NCBI GenBank assembly: GCA_013365365.1
Contig: JABVXU010000504.1
Span: 1 to 38,938, forward strand
Direction: 5' to 3'
From: Cruorifilaria tuberocauda
Lineage: Eukaryota > Nematoda > Chromadorea > Rhabditida > Onchocercidae
DNA length: 38,938 nucleotides
This document shows positions 1 to 8,699 of this stretch, in pieces (the stretch's first letter is position 1; every line of letters begins with the position of its first letter). The notes under the pieces are model-generated. The model was not told the origin of the DNA. It searched no databases and saw only the letters and a program-made list of their open reading frames with translations. The translations under genes and the position numbers were made by a program.

Positions 1-165
1 ATGTTTTTTAATTTGCTTCATTTCAAGAAGGCAATAATTTCCTCAAAATTTTCTTTTAGTTATTGAAAAATCATGAAAATTAGTGAGTCCTACTGATTTA
101 AAACTTGAATTTACAAAATTGAAAATGAACTTGTGATAATTACATTTGAATACAAGAAGTTAGTT
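1..165. repeat. Direct repeat, copy 1
   Basis: About 160 bp here reappears almost unchanged at 3076-3235 in the same orientation. The first ~120 bp differ at only a few positions; similarity fades after about 165. The left edge cannot be defined because the window starts inside or at the repeat. The two copies bracket the LDLa gene, so this may be a dispersed repeat or the trace of a local duplication. Confidence 0.85.
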
Positions 166-212
166 ATTAATAATAAAATTTTAAATGTTAATTAATTAAT
201 GAAAGTAGATTT

Positions 213-920
213 TTACTTCGTTTGATCATTTAGAATGGATGAATCCGTTAAATTAATTTGATCTAAATTGCTGATCCAATCAGTAAGATCACTGGAACAT
301 TGATTTACTCGTGTTTGTATGGCATTAGAGCAGCCATGAGCATGAAGATTGAGTGAAGGAAAGCTTTTTGTTTGTCGTACTGATGGTGAGATCGAGAATG
401 GTGATTGATCAATTGATGAAAATGTCACAATATGATCGAACGGATCATCAAAGGTTTCTTCGATGGTACTAGGGTACCTCGTACTTTCATTCAGTACAGT
501 CGGATGGATCAGCATTGCAGTAGATTGAATCTTCTCATCTGACAGATCATGACAGTCTGCTTCACCGTCATTGATCCAATCACCAGGAATACAGGAGCCA
601 TCACCGCATCGGAATGTATTCGTTGGACAGTGATATTGACGTGTGACAGAACTTCGATTCTTAACTTTTGTTTTAGACGGGATTTGTACGGCAGTATCCA
701 AATTATGATTAATAATACTCGGTACTTGGGAACCTGCATCAGAATTTACTTGGATATTTGCAGTTCCCGAAACTACTGAATGTTGAGTAACAGTACCGGA
801 ACATAACGATGGTAAAATTAGAAATACAGTAAAAAATACTCTCCTTTCCGGAAATTCCACAGCTGTTGATGATAACAGTGAAATAAACGAAAGCAACAAT
901 GATAAGGACGACAGAATCAT
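213..920 (-). CDS. LDL-receptor class A module protein (possibly 3'-incomplete)
   Basis: An uninterrupted 235-codon frame begins at ATG 920. The N terminus is hydrophobic (residues 1-20, again 29-42), consistent with a signal peptide or anchor. Residues 98-129 form an LDL-receptor class A module: C98, FRC105, GDGSC110, IP, W115, NDG, DC123 and the acidic SDE end. Such modules bind calcium and usually protein ligands outside the cell. Only four of the usual six cysteines are present: the fourth (Asn117 here) and sixth are absent. The rest is Ser/Thr-rich with potential N-glycosylation sites and two further cysteines (C197, C208). The stop at 213-215 lies within GTAAAAATC, which reads as a splice donor after ACG AA, so the real protein may continue past the left edge. 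Presence of the module is well supported; full gene structure and function are not. Confidence 0.68.
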   Translation of the reverse strand: MILSSLSLLLSFISLLSSTAVEFPERRVFFTVFLILPSLCSGTVTQHSVVSGTANIQVNSDAGSQVPSIINHNLDTAVQIPSKTKVKNRSSVTRQYHCPTNTFRCGDGSCIPGDWINDGEADCHDLSDEKIQSTAMLIHPTVLNESTRYPSTIEETFDDPFDHIVTFSSIDQSPFSISPSVRQTKSFPSLNLHAHGCSNAIQTRVNQCSSDLTDWISNLDQINLTDSSILNDQTK

Positions 921-1300
921 AATAATAATTTGATAGAGAACTGTTACGACTACTGTCGACTGCCACTATCACACATCACATCACATCGGCATTTCATCTA
1001 CCGCAAACAATACAGGAAACCTTGCGGCATACACCAGAGATTTCATCTTGTTCTATCGATGGGTCGGTCGATCGTTTGGTTAATGACAAAATCACCGCGA
1101 CGGCCCTCAGGGGGAAAAATCTTTAACGGTGTTATTATTTTCTCAGCAAATGGGCCATCTTTCCCCGCCCCATCTGAACCGATCAACTGATCGGTGAGTG
1201 ACCCGATAATACCCCCTCTCTTCCATTTTTAACAATCTAGACAACAGAGTGAAAGGGATAAAAATATATCCTTTTCCTCTTCCTCCTCAAGACTGATACT
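921..1300 (-). promoter_or_regulatory. Putative promoter/5' leader region of the LDLa gene
   Basis: This stretch directly upstream of ATG 920 is clearly richer in G+C than its surroundings. It contains a perfect 8-bp inverted repeat with a 2-nt spacer (1178-1185 and 1188-1195) and a C-rich block near 1161-1175. An open frame crosses 930-1190 on the plus strand but shows no recognisable domain. I infer promoter or leader sequence from position and composition only; no TATA box or initiator can be assigned with confidence. Confidence 0.3.
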
Positions 1301-2230
1301 ACTACTATGGTGATAATGATGATAACAGAAATGATAAAGATAATAGTGATTGTTGGAGAGATTAAATAGTAAGAGATGATATACATCAATTTGCTCTCAA
1401 TAATTGCACATTGAACATTTAAAATTTGATCACTGATTTTCTTATTTCTTTATGTAAAATATTTCATTTTTTTTAAAATTCAATTTGAACAAAAAGGAAT
1501 GAATTCAGTAAACGATTTATTGAGTAAATTATACAAATAATATGTGAAAACAAAATTTATTATACAAAATAACAAACAAATATTACGCATTTATATATCT
1601 TCTTCTAATACTATAATTTATAATTAATCAATTTAATTCTTACTGAAATTGAGATGGAATTAATTTTCGAATATTTGAAAATTTAAACAATTTCGTCTTA
1701 TTCGAATATAAGACAGTGATCATGGTATGGTATTTTGAACAAAGCTACATTTATACAGTAATACTCCTCAACACTTAAAATCAATTATCGATTTTGAATA
1801 AAAGATGGGAATTGCTATTTAGTCATGAAAAATTAGATTTTTCACAATTTCGTGATTACGGGATTTAAAAATGACATATTATATTATTCTTATTTAAAAA
1901 AAGAGTACGATTTCTATTGAAGTCGTTTTATGATAAATAGGTTACATTTTTTTTTTTCAACAAAATCAAAACCGGTATTTTCCTATCCAATTTTCCGAAT
2001 ACAGTAAATGCTACTATTATAATCATTAACGACAGATTTATTTGAAAAGTTTACAAATAGCATAGGAAGTATTGTAAAATTGATTCGAATTAAAAAAAAA
2101 ACCTGAAATTTTACAGAATAAAAATTTTTTAAAATATGATAAATGGCTATTTTTTATTAATTAACTGGTTTTTCATCAATTCTCATCTATTCTAAAGCTG
2201 TTGTAATCTTAGCAAAAAACGCTCTTTTAC

Positions 2231-2311
2231 AGTAACTTCCTAAAGAAGTGAGAAAAACTTTTTCCTTATGATAAATGGAAAAAGTTTTTCTCAATTCTCT
2301 AGGAAGGTACT
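2231..2311. repeat. 35-bp-arm inverted repeat (hairpin)
   Basis: Arms at 2231-2265 and 2277-2311 with an 11-nt loop. The inner 17 bp (2249-2265 against 2277-2293) are perfectly complementary and the outer 18 bp match at about 15 positions. It could be a small miniature inverted-repeat element or a structured RNA precursor. There is no coding sequence around it. Confidence 0.85.
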
Positions 2312-3075
2312 GTATTACTGTAATTATGATAAATATTTTGAAAGTATTTATTAACATTAATGATCGTTAATTAATAATAATTGAAAGATCAGAAAATTAT
2401 TTCAAAAAATTTTTGACATTTTGAGAGAATTTAGCAAGTACAAAACTCCGATTGAATAACTGAATTGATATTATTAAAACAAATGTAAGCTCAAATTTAG
2501 CAATTAACCAATAAATAACAAAGAAGTAAGGTTTGTTTTCAAGTGATGAAATTGTAGAAGTTGAATTTAATCGTAAAAATAGCATTTTAAATCATAGATG
2601 TGAAATATATTTATCTCACAAATGTACGATTGAAAGAATGAAAAGAGAAAGTCTAATGATATGATACGAATTTGTCAAATTTCATTTTGATAATTACAGT
2701 TCTTACTCCTCTTCACTCTACTAAAAGTAATTTTGGAATTACACATAAGAATTTGAGAATTTAAGAATGGAATTGTTCAGTTAAGAACTTAAACGATGGA
2801 TTTTATTTTTTGCAGCAATGAAAAATTGATATTTAATCCAGAAATTCAGAAATTAGTTACGAAAATTTTAGTAAAAATTTTAAATGAACGTTTTATAAAT
2901 ATGAGATTTTTAATTCAGTAGATGGTTATTTTTAAGATTTTCCCTTTGATAATTTTTGTTGTTTACTTTATCAAAAAAAATTGATTGTGAAGATGATCGA
3001 TTTGCAATCAATTGAAATGATTAATTTCTCGTTAAAAAAAGTTTTTTTTCTAAGCTGATGTATATGATTTAATTA

Positions 3076-3235
3076 TGTTTTTTAATTTGCTTCATTTCAA
3101 GAAGGCAATAATTTCCTGAAAATTTTTCTTTTAGTTATTGAAAAATCATGAAAATTAGTGAGTCCTACTGATTTAAAACTTGAATTTAGAAAATTAGAGG
3201 CAAGCTTGTAACTACATATAAAATACAAGAAATTT
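3076..3235. repeat. Direct repeat, copy 2
   Basis: Second copy of the repeat at 1-165, same orientation, about 3.07 kb away. The match starts at the ATGTTTTTTAATTTGC motif at 3076. Preceding sequence (about 3020-3075) cannot be compared because copy 1 begins at the window edge. A short minus-strand open frame crosses this copy but is not conserved in copy 1. Confidence 0.85.
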
Positions 3236-3872
3236 CTCTTTTTACACAATATATGATCACCAGTATGATTACAAAAAAATGAAATCAAATTATGAATAGA
3301 AAATTACGAATTAAGCCATTCGTTTTATACATCCAAAATAAATATCATTAGCTCAAGCACCTACTTGAATCATAAATCAAAACCAGATTTTTCACCTCAT
3401 ACCTGTTTTGAAAAGGTACTCTTAGGCTTTATTTAATTTTGCTTCTTCTAAAACACCTTATTTTAACTTCATCTTTTTATTTCTGACATCACTCAGTACT
3501 TACGGATATTTATTTTGGTACAAAATTGATTTTTCAGTAAATAATGTTAATGGAGAAACAATAGCAAAGATGAATAAATTAATTAAATAAAAATTTTAAT
3601 GAATATATTTTCATAATACTTTCGTTCTACAATACATATTTGGTAATGATAATGTTATTCAATCAAGTTCACCAAGAAAAATTATTTTCAAATTAAGGAA
3701 AATGACTTGGAATACTAAAATAATGACACAAGGAACAAAAATAAGCTAAGAAGCAAAGTTGATACTATTCATTCAATTAATTATTTATCAGATAATTACA
3801 CAGATAAAGCCTTGAAAAACAGTTATTAATCATTGAAGAAATTGTTGTAAACAATTCAAATTCCATTTTCAG

Positions 3873-4169
3873 GTTTGATGTCTTCCGAAGTGCGCATAAT
3901 TCCAATTCTTTTATTGAAATATCCGAATCAAAAATTATTTCAACTTGCCAAACGCTATCACCAACCTCGTCTTCGAGTTGTTGTTCCTAAAATTATAATT
4001 AATTATATTTATTCTATTGAAAAGCTTTATTTGCTACAAAATAAATGTAGGCAGGTAGGCATTAAAATTTGATTCCAAATTTTGATTCATTGAAATAGAA
4101 AATTGTTTTTTTGAGCAGCAATTTTACGAAACTGTCATCACTGATTGCGGAGTGCTCATATTCGTATAA
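3873..4169 (+). CDS. Candidate small two-exon gene, unknown product
   Basis: Two phase-compatible blocks are visible on the plus strand. Block one follows a good acceptor (TTCCATTTTCAG, ending 3872), has an ATG at 3878 and ends at 4054 before a GTAGGC donor, giving 59 codons. Block two follows GAGCAG at 4113-4118, is read in phase 0 from 4119, and stops at TAA 4167-4169 (16 codons). The 75-residue product is basic in the middle (near AKRYHQPRLR) and hydrophobic near its C terminus. I recognise no family. It lies opposite to its neighbours, between the LDLa and receptor genes. It could also be the last two exons of a longer plus-strand gene, since the strong acceptor just before the ATG suggests either an upstream exon or trans-splicing. 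Splice phases and borders are seen; being a gene is inference. Confidence 0.35.
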
Positions 4170-4454
4170 TGCCAGTTGAAGATCAGTACGACAAACCTGA
4201 AAATGAATTTTCTGTTACTTCTATCTGTGTTCTTTTCTTTTACTATTTAAATACGCATTGAGTAATCTTAGAGTTTAGCTTAAATGTAATTTGCTGATTT
4301 CAATAAGAATCTTTGAAAGATATTGCAAAATTTTAGGTTGAAGTGGTTTCAGTTTCTGATATTTACAGAATGAAACCATCAAAACTGTTCCCCCCAAAAG
4401 AGTAATCATCGGACAGTAATTTCTGTCATATTCTCCGAAGAACTACAAGTTGCA

Positions 4455-6053
4455 TCATCTCCATGGAAGTTTTGGTAAATTGTAAAAAACCTCTGACCCA
4501 TCCAAAACATGCGCAATTTCCCAACCAATAGTAGTTACAGCAAATAAAGCCCATTTATTAGTCAGAAGTTGTTGACCAATATTAAAGACAATAGCAAGTA
4601 TGATCATCGTAAGCCCACTGATACAAGACTGCAAATGAATAAATAGTTTGAAACTGTAGGACAAATTGTTTTGGACCTTGTAACTATGGTTACGGTAATA
4701 TAACTTATTATTTAACATAGTTATACAGTTAATAATTACAACTACCTGTTTAAAAAAGAATATTTCATGCTTGTTATTGTCAGGATTTGAAGCCAATCGT
4801 CTCGCTTTTTTTAACTGAAAACATGACATAAATAATTTTTGCAATGCAATTATCAATTACGATAATTGCTGAAAAAATTGCGAACCGTAATTCTAGCGTG
4901 AGTTTTAAGCTTTAAAAGTGTTATGAAGTCAATACATTCCGCTACGATCAACGTTGAAGTAGTCAATATCGTGTCAAACATCGAATTTACGTAACCACAA
5001 CCCGTGTCGCAGTAGCTCCAACGGAAATCCAACTCCGTGTTAAAGATAAGAGTGCATGGTTCTGTAATCATCAGATGCTTACTGTTCAGTATATAATTTT
5101 ACAATTTCGAAGTTAGGTTCGGTAAATTATTTTGATTCTCTAATTACTTTATAAACGATTTAGTATCTTTTGGGTGAACTTGCCAAAAGTTTACCGAAAA
5201 TGCTCGGAATACATGGCAGGAATCCAAGGCAATAGACAATAATCCCTATTGTCCGGGTTTTCTTTATAGACCAAAAATGTTGATACTGTAAGGGATGAGC
5301 AAGTGCACAGTATCTGTTTATTGAAATTAGCAAATTCAGCAATACTGATCCGTAAAGTGACACATTTGCCAAACATCCAGGTATTAAAGCAATGGGATAT
5401 GTTGGTGATGATAATTCCCGAGAATTCCTGAAGTGCAGTTGTTAAACGGTAAGGACTACCAGTCATCAACTTAGTGCAGCTACTAACTTTGACTACTTTT
5501 AACTTTCTTCACTGCTCGGAATCATACTACCTAATATGAAGTATTACGTTATTATGACAATAGCACCCCATATCAGTATAACTGATATCGTTTGCACATT
5601 ACACAGCAGAACTGCGGTGCGAAGAGTGCCGTAGGCATTACGGAAATTTGGATTTGTCGTTGTGATATGAAGTGATAAGCCATTGCCGAGAAATCCAAAC
5701 ATTGCTAGCTGCAATAAATTACAATCTATTAAAATTAGAGCGATCAATTGGTCGCTGCATGATATTTTCTTTCTTTATGGTTTCGATGACAAGAACTGTA
5801 ATGAATGAATTATTTTTGAACACTCAAATCGCATTTTTACAGTAATCCTACAGTAAACTCCTGATAAATAAAATTATTGATTTATGCGTGGAGAATCTAA
5901 AAATTTCGGACGAGTTTCACTTAGTTTCACTTAGAATTAATATTTAGTATTCAGTGGAAAGATTTCAAGTAAGTTTAAAATCGAACTTACCCCAGCAATA
6001 CAAAACAATGCAAGCAAATTTTCCCATATGTTGGACCCAATAGATGTCATCAT
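4455..6053 (-). CDS. SRX-like serpentine (7TM) receptor, six exons
   Basis: Exons: 6053-5991, 5708-5548, 5427-5195, 5061-4886, 4814-4746, 4628-4455 (stop included). Phases are consistent throughout and give 291 residues, usual for nematode serpentine receptors. Seven hydrophobic segments are visible. TM1 carries the G29-N30 motif, followed by an FRNAYGTLR loop into TM2. NRY (112-114) after TM3 stands where rhodopsin-like receptors have DRY. C93 and C155 could form the TM3/loop-2 disulfide. After TM7 comes a DG motif (HVLDGS), typical of the SRX family (Pfam 7TM_GPCR_Srx), as are the NKWALFAVTTIGW segment before it and the short tail ending in Arg. These receptors generally act in chemosensory neuron membranes through G proteins; the ligand is unknown. 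The exon 3 donor could instead be 15 nt downstream (end 5180), adding five residues. Confidence 0.9.
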
Positions 6054-6063
6054 CAAATTATTC

Positions 6064-6080
6064 GAAACTGATGAAGGAAG
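6064..6080 (-). promoter_or_regulatory. Possible trans-splice acceptor of the receptor gene
   Basis: On the minus strand a pyrimidine-rich tract ends in TTCATCAG (AG at 6069-6068), 14 nt before the ATG at 6053. Nematode genes commonly receive a spliced leader at such a site a few bases upstream of the start. This is inferred from position and sequence only. Confidence 0.35.
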
Positions 6081-7869
6081 TTTGGAAGAAATTAACGATT
6101 AGAAAGAATATAACTCTGTAAAAAAAATTAATCTGAATTTCAGGCATGGAATTGGAATAAATCATCGTCTAAATGAATTATTTCGTCAGATTTTTGCATT
6201 GATTTTAAAAATTTCATCAATTCAATAAGTTACAAAATTAACAGCTTCAGTTCAATTTTATAACTTTCTCATTCATTGTAACTTATGAATGGTAAGAATT
6301 TTACAGATCTTTTCATCACTTTACCTTTTCTGAAACTTTTTTCTAATCTCCATGCATACTAGCAATCTCGATTTTAATTTTTTCAATTCGGGGATGAATT
6401 TTTGCAATATTTAATTTAAAAATTTATGCTTGACAAATAAATTATTAAAGGTATCGGAAAATCGGAATATTTTATAAAAAATCCACTGAAATAGTCAAAG
6501 TACTTTTGCTTCATAATTATAATGGCGAAATGATAACTGCTAATGTTTCTTTTAAACACTATTCATTTCTCTTCCTTATGATTAAACCAAATTTCATATG
6601 AGATTTTCAATAACAAATATCCTATACACTATTGCCTTTTGAACAGCAAAACTGAATAGTATTAATGCAAGAGATTTATTTTTACAAAACGATTTGATCA
6701 TTCATGTGATTTATCAAATTTGACTTATTCGCTCCTTAATAACTTCATTAAGCACAGAAGAAATCGAAAGTCCGAAAACACTATAAAAAGTAAATCAAAA
6801 GTAATGAGTAATACTATAACTTGTTTATCGCTTCCAATTATTCATTATTTTTGCCCAGCATATATAATATCTGTTGCTTGATAAAAATGTAATTTGCAGG
6901 TAAAAAAAAGCTTTTCAGATTGATTACGTTTGAAAATTTTTATTTCGCCCCAAAAAATTGCATAAATTGCATAATAATTCTTTGTCTGACGAGAAATGAA
7001 GCAAACCTTACAAAGTTTTTTAATAGCATACAGCTGTAAATTTTAAAAATAAATGGAATTTTTAATTTTCCCCGATGATTTCATATTTTAGATTGGAACA
7101 AATTGAATGAAAGCAATGCAAAAGTATTTTTTGTAAAATTTAAATTCTAAATTTTGTAAAAACGTAAATATAAACTGGAAAAGCGAACTACAATCTGTCA
7201 TACAAAAAGTGTACTACAGCTTGATTTTCAAATAAAATTTTCAAACAAAGACAAAATTGAATTCTCTTAAAATCATGCATACGATTTTGACAATTTATGA
7301 AATTAGCTAATCATTTTGGCACAACTAACATTTCAAAAAAAAACTTATTTGAGAATTTGAGAAATCAAAAAAGATTCATACTATTATGTTAAATATCTAA
7401 AAGGTTTAAATAGGATAGACTCATTAATCCGTGCAACATAAAGACTGCCCAACTACACCACGAAACAGCGACCAACTCACTCTTTAATTACTATCATGAA
7501 AAAGAATAAAAATGATTACTATCGAATAATTAATCTTCATAACTTTCGAGTATGCTACACCAAGTTCTTCCAAACAAAAATCGAGAATTCGCACTAGGAG
7601 CGATACTCCTTTATAACCGTAATCCGTAGCGGAAGGTTACTGTATTGTAAAGTAATCTACCGAAATCACTGTTCCTTTTTACAACGTAGAACAGGAACAA
7701 AATAAAAAGGTTAAATGGTAAAATGATAACGGAAAAAGCTAAAGTAATTTTCTACTTATTAAACACATACCATGATTTCACATGACAATGGGCGTTTTAT
7801 AATATAAGTTGGTTATTTAATATAATTCATTTGGTTAATATGCGCAGACTCCGTAGCAAACGAAGTGCT

Positions 7870-7909
7870 ATCTACACATAAACAAACTTATAAATGAATA
7901 TGTGTAGAT
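7870..7909. repeat. Short inverted repeat (11-bp arms)
   Basis: 7870-7880 and 7899-7909 are perfect reverse complements separated by 18 nt. It lies in intergenic DNA about 1 kb from the carrier gene's 3' end. Function unknown. Confidence 0.6.
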
Positions 7910-8164
7910 GCAAGCTCTTTTGCAAATTGCACACACTTCATTCATAAATTTGATTTCTAATTGCTTGTTTTAATAAGCTTTTTATATATTATCTCCTTTC
8001 GATGCAGTTATTAGTAAGGTGACTATTATTATTCATGTACGTGTAAGTTATCCCTTTTGATACAAATTTTATTTGCTCTTTTCTTCAAATGTTAATATTG
8101 AACACAGATCATTTTTTTGCTGACATTTCAAAAGATAATTCTATCTGTTATATTATATACACAG

Positions 8165-8314
8165 GGTATGGTAAATTCATCTAAATATCTTTTTAGTCAT
8201 TTCTACATTTGTTATAGTTATAAAGAGCCGTATATTGATGATCTACGTAATATCCGTACGATTTTCGACCAGGAGTTCATTTTAAATCTTGTTAAATTCT
8301 GTCTTCAAATTTAG
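8165..8314 (+). other. Weak candidate exon, unknown
   Basis: A TATACACAG acceptor at 8156-8164 is followed by about 50 open codons ending in TAG at 8312-8314. The second half (YKEPYIDDLRNIRTIFDQEF) has a more protein-like composition than the surrounding AT-rich shadows. No upstream exon with matching phase was found and I recognise no family. It may be the last exon of a decayed gene, or chance. Confidence 0.18.
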
Positions 8315-8699
8315 AGATAGGAGGATCAATGTTCTTATTATTCATGGTTACAAATATTTCTGCAAACTTTTCGAATCCATTTTAGATGCTCATCGTTATT
8401 CTTTTTCTAGCATATTGATAAGTTATGATTTCAAACTTTCAAAATAAAAGCAACCAAAATATTATATGTATGAGCAAAAAGCTCGAGGAAGAGGTAAACA
8501 TAAATCTTTCATAAAAATAAGTAATATAAAATCCAATTTAATACGTTTCAAAGCAATCATTCATGAACAGAATGAAACAATAACAAATAAATGAATTCAA
8601 CGCCTGAGTTTGCTATCAATGTTAAACTATTAAACTATTAGTTTATAAAAATTAACATAGAAATAAAAGCAGTAATAAAAAAACAATTATCACTTTGCG

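Larger units (their letters stand above)
1300..3872. other. Non-coding AT-rich intergenic stretch
   Basis: No coding exon can be supported on either strand. It holds the hairpin at 2231-2311, direct repeat copy 2 at 3076-3235, and poly-A/T runs. Short open frames (for example minus 2397-2585) have AT-rich composition and no domain. Confidence 0.6.
6081..8699. other. Intergenic region between receptor and carrier genes
   Basis: Mostly AT-rich sequence without supported genes. It contains a hairpin with 11-bp arms (7870-7880 and 7899-7909), a less AT-rich patch near 7590-7700, and one weak plus-strand exon candidate (8165-8314). The carrier gene's 3' untranslated sequence should occupy its right end. 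Confidence 0.55.

Noticed and set aside
930..1190. 86-codon plus-strand open frame
   Set aside because: Lies over the putative promoter of the LDLa gene; no domain, and openness is explained by its higher G+C content. A GTGAGT follows at 1194, so an exon is not fully excluded.
5191..5469. 92-codon minus-strand frame overlapping the receptor
   Set aside because: Out of frame with receptor exon 3, whose frame is fixed by phase and transmembrane content.
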